Assembly (NCBI GenBank): GCA_963693365.1
Contig: CAVNZM010000008.1
Coordinates: 8,742,001 to 8,806,000 of the forward strand
DNA: 64,000 nucleotides
From: Amoebidium appalachense
Lineage: Eukaryota; Ichthyosporea
Direction of reading: 5' to 3'
Positions 36,223 through 53,850 of this stretch are shown here, in pieces (position 1 is the stretch's first letter; each line of letters starts with the position of its first letter). Below the pieces are notes generated by a model, which saw only the letters and a list, made by a program, of their open reading frames with translations, was not told the origin of the DNA and did not search any database. The translations under genes were made by a program, and so were the position numbers.

Positions 36223-37460
36223 GCCCCTCACCACCACCACCACCATCACACGTGCGTGCGCAGAAAGAAACGAACAAAACACTTGCATGGGACAAGAATT
36301 ATGGTAAGAGAGACTACAAAATAAAGTGAACCAAGATAAAAATAGCATCATCGGCTGTTTTACTTCCCTCTTCGATTCAGCTGGCATTGTATCCCTTTGT
36401 AATCTTTTTTATCTGATATCTTTAATCAAAGGGAGGTCTCTAATGATGAGGTAATTGAGGCAAACACGTGTGTATTTATGTGTGTGTGTGTTTGTTTGTT
36501 TGTTCTTTTTGTTTTTTTTTTACGGGCCAGTGAGCGAGTGTGTGGAATGGTAGCAGGAAATAATGAGAGGGAGATGTGCAAGGTTTGTATGTTTTAGTTG
36601 TGTGTGTGTGTGCGTGGGGTGGGTGGGTAGTTCAGTGGTGGTGGTGGGGGGTGGGGAGAAGGGGGGGGATGGGGGACGGGGAAGTTTTAATGTTATGACC
36701 CTCTCTTCCCCCCAGGCCGGGTGGATGGGTACCACCAGCTGTTGTCCGCACAACAGCAAAGAGGGAGTATCCAAAGTTTGCGCATCGCCTGGGCAAGTGC
36801 TGCAGGGTACGTGTGTTTGTATCTGTGGCTGTCTGTGCACATGTGTGTGTGTGTGTGTGTGTGTCTTTGTGTCTGTGTGTGTGTGTGTCTGTGTGTGTGT
36901 GTGTGTGTGCGCTTAGCGCGCAGGCGTGTGTGTGGCCCGCCTGGCAAGGTGTGGATGCTCTGTTTGCGTGCTGGAGGGGTGTTGATTGGAGAATGTGTTT
37001 GTAGCCTGTGTTCACTGTATAAGGACTGGATTTGGATGTGTGCCTCTTGTGTAAGTTCAAATGTCCACCTATGGGTGTCATGCTTGGTGTGTGTGTTCTG
37101 CATCATTGATCCATACCCCCCCCCCCCCCCCCCCCCCTCCCCCCCTCCCCTCACTCGGGGAACAAAATGAAGCATTATCAGAGCTTAGGTGATAGTGGGT
37201 CGACACTGTGAATTGGTGATGACTTTTGACCCCCCCCCCCCCCCCCCCCCCTATAAGTGCTGTTCTGATGTTGGACTCTTGTACCTAACGTGTTCATGCC
37301 ATAGAAGCATGCATATGCATCCCACCAACCTTAATTAAGCCCCTGGGCCCAAAAACATCTTGAAGAAAACCAGAAATGTCAACCCACTCAAACTTGCCCC
37401 ATGTTTTCCCTTGTGCAGGAGTACATCCATAAGAACAACAAACCTCTGGAAATGTCATAG
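25420..37460 (+). CDS. CERT1: Ceramide transfer protein (CERT / StAR-related lipid transfer 11)
   Basis: Eleven exons: 25420-25522, 27043-27320, 28534-28713, 30856-31071, 32486-32935, 33433-33514, 33778-33909, 34698-34750, 35959-36098, 36716-36806 and 37419-37460 (TAG). All are GT-AG and phase-matched, giving 588 aa (human 598/624). CERT moves ceramide from ER to trans-Golgi. Order seen: a PH domain (~35-127, with GVLSKWTNYFGGW), which in the family binds PI4P; a serine-rich motif (~140-158, LHKRSSSS, fitting a PKD-type site); a coiled-coil middle region; a perfect FFAT motif EFYDALE (292-298) for VAP binding; and a START domain (~330-576). The four residues that contact ceramide in human CERT (R442, E446, Q467, N504) align with R432, E436, Q457 and N488. 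The C-terminal helix GGWVPPAVVR...AKREYPKF is intact. Introns hold three tRNA genes and many SINE copies. Confidence 0.95.
26476..26664 (+). repeat. Two truncated SINE-like fragments with C-rich tails
   Basis: 26476-26511 is the last ~36 nt of subfamily A (ctatgcgtacttcgtactgtg...gcattcaaa) plus a C tail. 26536-26632 is a diverged ~97-nt 3' domain ending before another C-rich tail. Both lie in CERT intron 1 in sense orientation. Confidence 0.65.
27904..28337 (+). repeat. Full-length SINE-like element, subfamily A, 41-nt poly-C tail
   Basis: The body 27904-28296 begins at tttacttccatgcaacc. It carries the shared hairpin (ctcgtctttgatcaagacggg), the B-box-like ggggtcgaaactcag and the conserved 3' end ttcgtaccgtgttccgcattcaa, followed by 41 C and then a short CA run. 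It lies in CERT intron 2. Its siblings are 41176-41562 and the tandem set 44949-46117. Confidence 0.82.
28763..29021 (+). repeat. Second poly-C-tailed dispersed repeat with a 63-bp internal duplication
   Basis: A 63-bp unit starting gaaacc(c)...tgcttttc occurs twice in tandem (28763 and 28826). Together with the following ~95 bp (tgcctgcacgc-like, then cctccatacttccaaccc) it ends in about 30 C. A second copy of the same sequence lies at 56664-56830 in pyruvate kinase intron 3, also ending in poly-C. It is unrelated in sequence to the SINE apart from the tail and a short gatgatgggctctg string. Confidence 0.75.
29050..29322 (+). repeat. SINE-like element, subfamily B, short C tail
   Basis: The body 29050-29315 is near-identical to 8166-8430 and 31887-32150. 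The tail is only 7 pure C before becoming mixed with T, as expected for an older or shortened tail. It lies in CERT intron 3. Confidence 0.8.
29805..29876 (+). tRNA. tRNA-Asp (GTC)
   Basis: A 72-nt cloverleaf. The acceptor stem pairs TCTTCGT with ACGGAGA (one G-U), the D arm is TTAGTATAGTGGTTAGTA, the anticodon loop CTGTCAC carries GTC, and the T arm GGGTTCGATTCCC contains the B box. A short T run follows (atgttttt). It lies in intron 3 of the CERT gene, same strand, 525 nt upstream of an identical copy. Confidence 0.95.
30402..30473 (+). tRNA. tRNA-Asp (GTC), second copy
   Basis: Identical over the 72-nt mature region to the copy at 29805, and followed at once by an eight-T pol III terminator. 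The preceding bases (cctatcaccaa) are also shared with the first copy, so the duplicated unit is slightly larger than the tRNA. It lies in CERT intron 3. Confidence 0.95.
31887..32160 (+). repeat. SINE-like element, subfamily B
   Basis: The body 31887-32150 is near-identical to 8166-8430. The tail is 10 C and then gg. It lies in CERT intron 4. Confidence 0.8.
32364..32485 (+). repeat. Small duplication of the CERT exon 5 acceptor region
   Basis: The string cccccctaa(g)cacatgattt occurs at about 32374-32392 and again at 32460-32474, just before the real acceptor cctcgtag. About 30 C lie between them. This looks like a short intron-end echo. Confidence 0.5.
33582..33692. repeat. (TGCC)n tetranucleotide microsatellite
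   Basis: It opens with tgcctgac units, then runs of tgcc to 33692, in CERT intron 6. Confidence 0.95.
34775..34887 (+). repeat. Truncated SINE-like fragment with poly-C tail
   Basis: The 3' domain only (gaggatgggctctgctttt...gtgtcacattctaa), followed by about 30 C. It begins 25 nt downstream of the CERT exon 8 donor. Confidence 0.65.
35130..35182. repeat. 53-nt poly-C run
   Basis: One of the longest C runs, in CERT intron 8. It follows a diverged SINE 3'-domain-like stretch (gaggttgagctctacttatg, 34960 onward). Confidence 0.9.
35386..35457 (+). tRNA. tRNA-Pro (AGG)
   Basis: A 72-nt cloverleaf. The acceptor stem pairs GGGAGTT with AACTCCC, the D arm is TGGTCTAGTGGTATGA, and the anticodon stem CTCGT/ACGAG has a TTAGGGT loop giving anticodon AGG. 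The T arm is CCCGGGTTCAATTCCCGG. A 20-nt T-rich terminator starts 6 nt downstream. It lies in CERT intron 8, sense strand. Confidence 0.95.
35716..35868 (+). repeat. Truncated subfamily A SINE-like fragment
   Basis: It covers ggaggatgggttctgctta through ctgtgttccgcattctaa, about 142 nt of the subfamily A 3' half. It has several substitutions and only a short, degraded tail (cacc...). It lies in CERT intron 8. Confidence 0.65.
36117..36222 (+). repeat. Truncated subfamily B SINE fragment with poly-C tail
   Basis: The last ~77 nt of subfamily B (tttatgtatggcttgcattc...gacgcattcaaa), then about 29 C. It starts about 18 nt after the CERT exon 9 donor, joined to it by a C run. Confidence 0.75.
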
Positions 37461-37646
37461 CCAGGGCAGAAGAAAGGGTGGCTGCCCACGAAACCTGTTA
37501 TGTGGATCATGCATGAATGTGTGTCTTTATTAACGATGTTTGACAGCTGAAGGTGTTATGTGTGCAGAGGATCTCTGTTTTTTTTTCCCCTCACTTTTCT
37601 TCCTTCCTTTCTTTCTTTCTTTTTTTTTTTTTTTTTTTTTTTGGGT

Positions 37647-37680
<34 letters not shown>

Positions 37681-39288
37681 CATGCACAGTTTAGGACATA
37701 TAATGTTGTTTGTTGGATGCACGTATTGATGTCACGTGTTATTAATGGAATTTTCCCGTATGCCTGGATCTATGAATTCCTCTGGATGTGCATATAGAGT
37801 ACAAGAGTGATAGTAAATCGCCAGTTAGAGGTCAGATAGAAGGAACGTTTCTTTATGGTGCTGTACATGTTGTTCGATGTTCGAATTGAATGGTTTTGTT
37901 TGGCTAGCTTTTCTCGCCGGGTGATCAAAATGTGTGTAATGGTGTATGCATGCAACTGTAGATAGCAATGTGTCTAATATATAGGTGCAAGGGAAAGACA
38001 TTCCCCAGAACGTGATGAGTGTACCGATATCATATATCATGCACTGTATGTAGTAAATCGGCCTTTTAGTCAGGTGTTTCTATAAAAATCAAGTGGCATG
38101 CATCGCAGAAAGAGATAGCTTACGGTGTTTATGTGCAAACGGTACCTCTATCTTGACACGCACGTTCATGCGAGCACACACACACACACGTGTACACAGC
38201 CACATGCACACAGGCATACAGTTTGCAGTCTCAATGAGTCTAACATGTATCTTCCACGAGAAGACCAACGAAATTAAAGTGCAATCGGCATCAATGGACC
38301 TAATTTTAAAATCCAATAATTAGCAATCAATATAATTTTATAGTTTGAGATAGGACCAAATCGGTTTGATGATTGGTCAATTTCAAAATTCGATTTCAAT
38401 CGTCATATGGAGAAAAGGGTTCTTTAATCGGGTCTTCTCAAAAAATACATATACCCTAATAAAACTTTTTCTGTTAGCGCGTCGCCAATAAACAAATGGT
38501 ACCGCTCGATAGACAAAATAATTAGCTTTCATTTAAATATAGGTTTGAGGGGGTTCCGAGCGGTGCGAAGGGTCGAAATCGCAAAAAACAAAGTTTGTCT
38601 TCTCGTGGAAGATACATATTAGTCGCTTGCAAAGAGTATCTTTTCCTCCAATCACCCATCGCCATTTTAACCAAATTTGGTTACTTATCTAAACATTCTG
38701 GGGCAATGATTGCGCCTTGCCCTTCCCAGAAGTTCCGAGCTCAGGCTAGTTGAACACTCACTTCACTTCAGCCAAGCTTAAGAAGATTTTGAATATTTTG
38801 GTTTTGAATGATTTGTTTTTTAGAAGGTGTCTTGCTGTAAAAACCAGAGCAAGGACAACTCAGTGTGGCACGACCGAGCGCAGAGAGCGGATCCACCGTG
38901 CGGATCCGAGCAAGCAGAACACGAACAGTGCGTCACAGGCTTTTTGGCTGGAAGCACTAAGATTAGTTCATTATTCTATCTCTTAAGCGTAGGGCTTGGG
39001 TTTCCTTGCCGCTTATTGTTTCATTCCATCTAATACGATTAGCATCCACACACAATCCTTCCGCTCCGTAGATGATGTTCCGGTGTTTTTAGTCATTTTT
39101 TGCTGTTCGATTTAAACATCGTGTAAAAGCATTTTTCTGCGCACACGATTGTTTGTTCCTCGTACAGGAATCTCAGTGCTCCTACGTAACCAGGTTATGC
39201 ATCATCAGCACAAACAGGTGACCGATAGCAGCAGATCAATCCTTGACAGATATAACACTAGCCCGCCTGTGTGCTGGGCAGGGAGAGG
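37461..39288. other. Intergenic region between CERT and NCS-1
   Basis: It holds a T(n)G(n) tract (37619-37679), AT-rich unique DNA, a foldback element at 38245-38617, and about 550 bp of unique sequence before the NCS-1 start. An open frame at 38827-39033 has no recognisable domain. The NCS-1 promoter and any untranslated exon should lie here, but I could not locate them. Confidence 0.55.
38245..38617. mobile_element. MITE-like foldback element with 21-bp perfect inverted termini
   Basis: ATGTATCTTCCACGAGAAGA(C) at 38245-38265 is repeated exactly, inverted, at 38597-38617. The match extends a few bases outward with one mismatch (ctaaY). The ~330-bp interior is AT-rich and non-coding. I see no convincing target-site duplication, so the boundaries are approximate. 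Confidence 0.65.
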
Positions 39289-46526
<7,238 letters not shown>

Positions 46527-46564
46527 AGTCTTAGGTTTTTACTGTATATTCCTGTTTACATTAC

Positions 46565-46608
<44 letters not shown>

Positions 46609-47390
46609 CCCCCCCCCCCCCCCCCCCCCCCCTCCCCCCCCCCTCCCTCCCTCCCTCCCTCCCTCCCTCCCTTTCCCACTGCTACTACCACCATCCCGTT
46701 CACACGCACGCACGGCACATGCGTACATGCATGCAATGCCATTCACAGAGAGCACACACAGATAGTGCGAACAAACATGCAGTTTTTCGTGTGTGTGTGT
46801 CACCCTTGTTTGTGAGTCTACTAGCATACTGAACTTCCGCACATGTAAAACAAGGAGAATACCCTATCCTGGTGAGGTTTTGGTTTGCCTGTGTAGGATG
46901 CATAATATAATGTGCGTGTGTGTGCGCCTATGGGTGTACTTTTTCGTGCGTGAATAACTATTCTAACTGTACCTGATGTATCCACAAATCCATTTGACCG
47001 TTTGTGTTCTGTCTCAGGTGGTCGTTTTATTTATTTTTTTTTATATTTTTTTTTATTTTTTATTTTTTTTTTTCCCTCCACGTTTCCTTCACTTCGTCTG
47101 ATCGTAAGTTTCTTCGATTACGCCTATGATTGCCGCCATTATGGTATTCTTCTCAACATTTTTTCAATTCCAGCGGCTTTTTGTGTTTGCAAGTGGAATA
47201 TACAGACATAAACTAATTTTTACGCACACATGCGCGCACACGTAGATGCATGTGCACGCTTTGCAGTAGGGCATCGCCACTAAATTGCATGAAGCTTTGA
47301 CATGTCGGCAGGGCATTTTTTTCGAGTTACTTTCTAGTAGTACCTTCCTTTCGTTCGAGATCGATGTATCCTGTGGATCAGGTGTGCCAG

Positions 47391-47464
<74 letters not shown>

Positions 47465-47907
47465 TGCAAATAAGATGTTTATTTTTTTTATTACTCTGCG
47501 GTTCATAAGTATACAGCTTAAAACTTGACCATTTTTGGTAATGCTGCTGTAAACAGCTTTGACAAAAGGGTTCCATACGACAGGCTGGGTATTTGAATTA
47601 TGAAAACCGAAGACAAATCAGTGCATTGGCACAATGTAAATGCCATAAACGCCAATTGGGAGGCTTACACTATTTGAAATCTGGGTGAGAATGCGAAAAT
47701 AAACGGATTATCTGAGAACAAAATCTGAAGTTCCTGCGCATGATACATGTGCATGTGTATATGTATGACACGCACGCTTTGGTACTAGCATCTCGAATTG
47801 CTTTTTTCTGTCTGGCGCTCGACCTGAAATACGTGTACACATACCGTACAAAATTTTAAAATAAAAAAGCATGCACACACATTTGAACACAGACATAACA
47901 CACACGT

Positions 47908-47946
<39 letters not shown>

Positions 47947-47956
47947 CACACACTGT

Positions 47957-48032
<76 letters not shown>

Positions 48033-48702
48033 ACAGTCACACACAAGCGTGCGCATGCACGGGCTTGCGCGCGCACACACACTAAGCGTCCACGTATGCA
48101 CACACATGTAGCTACGCTACGTAGAGAGTGAGAGAGCTAGACACGTGGGGACATGCACGTGCACCAAGTTTTTAAAGTTATAACGTTTAAGTGACTGTGA
48201 CATAATCTTACTTTTTTTTTAAGTCTTATTTTGTTTTTTTTTGGCGCGCAAAAACTTCCCGCCCAAATTTCTATATTTGGCTAATCGGGCGATCGCGCAA
48301 AAATTATTGGTCCATACATATTTTTTTTTAGATTGGGATGATTCCTACCTTTTTTTTATTTTGGGATATTCCTTTTTTTTTTTTTTTTTTTGGCCAGGCG
48401 TACATCGGAACAATTTGTGTACCGGTCCGGATAAGACCATGAACTGGCAGTTTTCGATATAATCACCCGACCTAGATCTGATAGGCACCTAACAATTATA
48501 CGATAATAAGCTCGAGCCCTGAGGGGATATATAAAATGAGCAACCAGGCCCCCTCAGCCCCCCCACCCCCCCCACTACCTGTCAGACTGGTCTTTGTGCC
48601 TCACGAGTATACATAAACACATGTGAAACAGCGTTGGTAGGTAAACCCCTTCTATCTAAATTCATATCATTAATCATACCAATATATGCTTCAGTCGCAC
48701 TT

Positions 48703-48739
<37 letters not shown>

Positions 48740-49531
48740 CAATTTGCAGTTCAACTAATGGTGTGTGTATAGCGTGTGTGTGTGTCCTCTTTTGTGTGTG
48801 TGTGAGTGGCACCGCGTGTATCTGTGTGTACATGTGTGCGCGCGCATTTGACTTAATTATGCCCCTTTCTCCTTTGCCCGTTTGTGTGCACATACATGAT
48901 GTGTGTGCATGTGCATGTGCACGTGTGTGTACGGTATGCACCTGTGTGTGTGTACACGTGTGTATGAGTGTGGTGGTGGTGGCTCGAGGGAAGGGAGAGG
49001 GGGGGGGGGGGGGGGGGAGGAGGGAGGGAGGGGGAGGGGAGGGGGGGAGGGGGGGGGGGAGTACTGTAATAACTCTTGTTACATGTACAACTGTACACTG
49101 TATACATCTCAGCAAAATTATATATCGACATCTACATTACAAAGCCAGCAACCGTTCCGGATCCTCAAAACAAATGAAAATACCACCATCGGATTGACTG
49201 ATCATCATATGCCATATGATCGTACAAGGTGAACCCACATTACGCAAGAATGGTCATCATTAGTACAGCTTAAACCATTGCTGGTATACATACACTCAGG
49301 CAGCCGGAATGCAGCCTGATATTATGCCGAAATCAGCCCGAATTTAAGCAACATACTATGTACATGGTGGCACCCTAGCTAGAATCTGCCTTCCCTGCCG
49401 GTTTTACAACAGTTACTTGAAGGAGGACTCTCTCTCTCTCTCTCTCTCTCTGTGACACGTGTGTGTGTGTGTGTGTGTGCGCGTGCGCGCGCCCCTGCGC
49501 GTGCGAGATTGCAAGATGTAGGGTTTGCAAC

Positions 49532-49570
<39 letters not shown>

Positions 49571-49637
49571 TGTGGGGCAATAGTAATGAATCTGCATATC
49601 ATAAGGTCAGGATCAGTCAGTCAAGTCTTTATGGAAC

Positions 49638-49686
<49 letters not shown>

Positions 49687-49769
49687 CACACCACCACCAC
49701 CAACCACCACCACCACCTTTGCCATCGTCACCACCACAAACACACAAAACAAAACAAAACAAAACAAAC

Positions 49770-49804
<35 letters not shown>

Positions 49805-50308
49805 TAACTGCCAACACCTTTCCGAACAAAATCGAAAAGCACACTCCACCGTTCCTTCTTCTCCCACATCGTTTCATGGTGGTGGGTGTTGCAGCGAAAT
49901 CTCCAAAAGAATGAGACGACGGATGCGAAAGGGGAGTGTGTACATGAAACTTCAAGGGACAGAACCGTAGAACAATTCAGGCCCACATGAGGTCTCAACT
50001 TGGCAAAAGCCGAAGCCGGGTCACAAAGCTGAGGAGTCAAACAAAGTCAGGAACTTTGCCTTTTTTGGGCAAACGTGTTTGCGTTGCTTGTGGATAGGCG
50101 CAAACAGCCACACGTCCTTCTCGATCTCAATCTTTCCTTTTGTGGTGGCGGTGGTGATGGGGTGTGTATATGTGAGGGGGGGGGGGGGGGGGGGGGGGGG
50201 GGGAGAGGGGGGGGGAGGGGGGGGGGAGTGAGGGAGAGGAGGGATGAGCGCTTGTTGGCAACTTGTCGTTGGGGTGGTAATAGACGGCAAAATTTAAGTG
50301 GGGATGTA

Positions 50309-50386
<78 letters not shown>

Positions 50387-50752
50387 CCTGCCGGGACAAG
50401 TTGTGTACATGTGTTGTGGTGGCGCCGGTAACTTTATTCACAGCAGAGGCGGAATGAAGAAGGAATAGATGCATGCTAACTCACTAGATATACGAAGACT
50501 GTGAGGCAAAGCAGAGCTAAAAAGGACAACAAGAACAATAACCAAGCATCCGGACCAAGCTTAAGGGGGGGATGGGGGAGGGGTGAGGGAGGTACTCGTG
50601 AGAGAGATATGGTGCGAGAGAGAGCGAAAGGGACCGAGACAGAGCGAAAGAGACAGAAGTGAGAGTGAGCCTGCAAGAGGGTGGGAGGCGGTGCGCGGGG
50701 AGGGGGGGGGGGAGGTTTGGAATCACACCTCCTTCCACTTGGTATTTCTACT
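46527..50752. other. Intergenic repeats between NCS-1 and the F-box pseudogene; no gene seen
   Basis: C-rich block (46566-46672), A/T-rich tract (47028-47075), (AT)n at 47392-47462, CA repeats (47907-48027), unique AT-rich DNA (48180-48560), poly-T (48704-48735), G-rich block (49000-49060), TC/GT repeats (49428-49479), C runs (49533-49569, 49640-49671), poly-A (49770-49801), G runs (50177-50203) and a GT repeat (50310-50382). No open frame here has credible domains or splice sites. Confidence 0.6.
47392..47462. repeat. (AT)n microsatellite
   Basis: About 35 uninterrupted AT units. It is the only long AT dinucleotide array in the window. Confidence 0.97.
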
Positions 50753-52475
50753 CTAGCCGCTTGCGGTCTTTGCCCCGTTTTCATTGGTCACCACCACCAC
50801 CGGCCTATTCGGGTGGTTGCCGAAAAACGAAGTGTCCGTCGCGTTTGGAACATTGTCCAAATAAACCCGGGTCAACTTTTCGCAGCGCATCAGCGGGCTG
50901 AGATCAGTAATCTCTCGCATGCCGATGAGACGCACCATCTCGAGCTTGGCACAGGCCGCAATGGGCTCCAGCGTCGAAATAGGCAAACCGTCCAGGGAAA
51001 CATCCACGATGGGAAGAGAGGAAAGGAGCGATAGATCTGCAAACAGTGCCCCCCTTGAGTGCGACCTTTTTGAGCCGCGTGCAATCGGCGAGGATGGCGA
51101 GGGATGGAAGGGAGTCGCTCACAATATCCACTTGCCGAAAGGGGCTCGCAGCAAGGGCGCTAATGTCGGTTAGGCGGTAGCATTGGTTAAGAACCATGCT
51201 GGCGAGTTGGCTCTCCCTGCAGGCATGGCCCAAACTGGTGATGGCCACAGAGCGCAGGTAGCATTTACGCAAAGGAGAGTGTTTGGCGAGTGAGAACAGG
51301 CCGTCTGGGATGGGCACGCGGTCAATGGCAAGAAACGTCAGCCGGTCAAAGTCACACAGGGGCGGTGGCCGCCGAAGCATCACGTTCTGAAAGCGCAAAC
51401 GGCCCACTGTGTTGCTTGCATTCATCAGAAAACCAGCATTGCACGACGTAAAGTGCCCTAAGTCGCCCACCACATCTACCTGCTTCAATTTGGACATCAC
51501 ACCACAACTGAGCTTAACGAAAACCGGCCCAAACGTGCTGAAGGAACGGAGGGATGGGAGCTTTGGTGCGCCGACTATGGTCATCCTCACGTTTGCCGTA
51601 ATCTTGAGCGTTTAAAGGCGCACGTTAGTTAGTCGCTCCAAGTCAAGCCTGTACTCGTCCCGGCCCAGCCCCCGAGAAGTGAGATGCTGGCTGAAATGAC
51701 GAAGGTTCTCACATGAACGCAAATAATCCAAATCCCACAGTGCCCCCCCACCCTTAATGGTGACTGTGTGGAGTGATGGAAGGTAGGAAAAAAATTGGGC
51801 TGCAGCACGGGCACATACTTCATCTAGGGACACATCGAGTTTTACGGTTGTGATGTTAAAGTTCACACGGGGTAGAATGCCGGGCAACACAAGGTGGCGC
51901 AATTCTAGAGCACTCAAGTTTGCCAAATTCGCTCTCCATACCTCGCTCACATAGTCGAACGGCATACTCACGCTATCAAGCTTCGTTTCAACAGCAAAAG
52001 ACTAAACTTTGTTCCGCGCTTCACGCAGAACGGCATTGACAACCGATTTCTCATTTCTGGACCCGTCGACTGTGCACCACAGGCGCAAACCGGAAAGGTT
52101 GGGCAGTTCGAATAGGGCACGCAGAATCACCCCTAGCGAAAATCCGGATACCAATCCCCGTGATTTCAGGCTTTCCGTTAGGCCGTGAAGAGCAACAGTA
52201 TCTATCGACACGTGCGAGACGCATGGCCCCATGGTCCTTAGAAACCCCGACCACTCCTGTTTCAAATGCCGTTGTCAATGTTTCAACTTTCCAACTCGCC
52301 CAACAGCCCTTTGGACCGGGGACATAGACGGAAATAAAGCCGGCGCCTGGGTTGCAGCAGAGATCATTAAGCCTGCGGCATGTTTTCCGTAGCGAGAGGC
52401 GGTCTGATAGTTGAAGACGGCGGATGATAAGAAGGAGGAGGTCGTTGGGTAGCTCCAGAAGAGGGCATTCTGTAA
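50753..52475 (-). pseudogene. F-box / leucine-rich-repeat protein, decayed
   Basis: On the minus strand an acceptor (ttttgttacag) at about 52470 opens a frame with a clear F-box (LPNDLLLLIIRRLQLSDRLS...). F-boxes recruit substrates to SCF ubiquitin ligases through Skp1. Degenerate leucine-rich segments follow (LPNLSGLRL, LSALELRHLVL, SPLRKCYLRSVAI, CEKLTRVYLDNV). The reading is broken four times: a frameshift near 52265, an in-frame TAG (52002-52004), an in-frame TAA (51612-51614) and a one-base shift in a G6 run near 51050. Across both stops the same frame continues with coding-like leucine-rich sequence. Intact genes nearby stop at TAG and TAA, so code reassignment is unlikely. A possible upstream exon lies at about 52510-52560. 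It may be a recent pseudogene; sequencing error could explain the frameshifts but hardly the stops. Confidence 0.75.
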
Positions 52476-53850
52476 CAAAAGAGCAATAGTAGAGAATAGC
52501 TAAGTAACCAACCTTCTGGATGCCGTGGAACATGCACGTAAGCAGCAGAAAGAAATGCATTTTTGCTGCAAAACAAGTGGGTACACACTGCAGGAGGGTG
52601 GGAGCAACACGGATGTGAGGAGAATAGTGCATGGAACATAGGTTCTGGCTAAGAACCAACACCGAGTCCTCGACTGAAAGCAAATTCAGAAGCACCAAGG
52701 AAACGCAAATGTCGTATAGGTTTCACGTGTGGTCGTGGCGGAAAAAACCTTGCATTTGACAAGCAACCAATCAAAGCATGAGCAAGCTCTCTAGCTTCAG
52801 TGGTGACCTTAAATCATCGACGCTCTGACAGCGAAAGAACGGCAGGGTCCATCAGTAACGCAATTGTATGCAGGTGATCACTTTTCAGTTTGGTCGAGAG
52901 CTGAAGAACTACGAGTTATATATAAAAACTCTAAGCAGAGGGTGAGCTTTAAGAAAAAACTTGAGATAAAGTCGGCCACATGTGGCAGGCAAGCCGATAC
53001 TAGGCACACAACAGGCCAAGAACACACCGGCTGCTATCACATCACAACAGAAACATATGGGTTGACGCAACCCCTCGACAAGAACAATCCATCATGAAAG
53101 AGAACACTTAAGGTTTCTTTACCTTGCTGCAATCTCGACATCCCGGAAATCCCGGACATCTTCTCCCCAACATGTAACGCTCCTTTCTTTTGAGAGTTGG
53201 GACATGAGGGAAGAACGGTGTTTTGGACTTCAGGTCTTGGTTTGTGCACTGTTCAGTGCTCAGCTCAAAAAAACGTTTACGCGATCGCAATTTTGATTGG
53301 TAGCTCTGAGCAAAACCTTCCTTATTAGGCAAAAAGCGGTTAGTGCCGCGCACAAAAAGCGGTTAGTGCCGCGCACGAGATCCAAAATCACGCGCGCTGC
53401 AGCGGCACACAAAAAGGCGCAAACACTACAAACCCACCGCACACCCGGCGTTTGAACTTTTCCAAGTGTTCCCATTTTTCTTTCAAGTTTGTGTGTGGGG
53501 TTCGTTAGAACTGGGACTTAGTATAGTGCCTTTTTGTATTCTTCTAATAGGCGTATACGTAGTTGGGCACTTGATTTAGTTATATTGATCTCTCCTAGTT
53601 TGATGTGTTATTGAATGCATCACTGGCGAGCTGAGGAAACGACTAAACCTTATTGCTGTTTTACTGCCATAATTCCGTGTCATAATAGAGTAGCATTCTG
53701 GTTATGAATAACTACTAATTGGTTGAAAATTGGTAGGTTTTTCGCCCCTTTCTGGCTGCTGTGGTACTCTATATTTCCTTCCGTTGAGTCCTTTGTTTGC
53801 ACCAACATCTTCTTGGTCATATTTGATTCTTCACCCATCACCATCACACC
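52476..53850. other. Divergent upstream region between F-box pseudogene and pyruvate kinase
   Basis: This region is free of long homopolymers, unlike its surroundings. It contains two direct 23-bp repeats (53331-53376) and otherwise unique DNA. It probably holds the pyruvate kinase promoter. I did not find a TATA box. Confidence 0.5.
53331..53376. repeat. Two tandem 23-bp direct repeats in the pyruvate kinase upstream region
   Basis: aaaaagcggttagtgccgcg plus cac, repeated twice without mismatch, 475 bp upstream of the pyruvate kinase ATG and followed by more GCGC-rich motifs (cacgcgcgctgcagcggcac). It could be a regulatory site pair; function not known. Confidence 0.8.

Noticed and set aside
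52002-52004. Stop-codon reassignment (TAG/TAA read as sense)
   Set aside because: Intact genes here end naturally at TAG (SRPRB, CERT) and TAA (NCS-1), at the lengths expected for their families.
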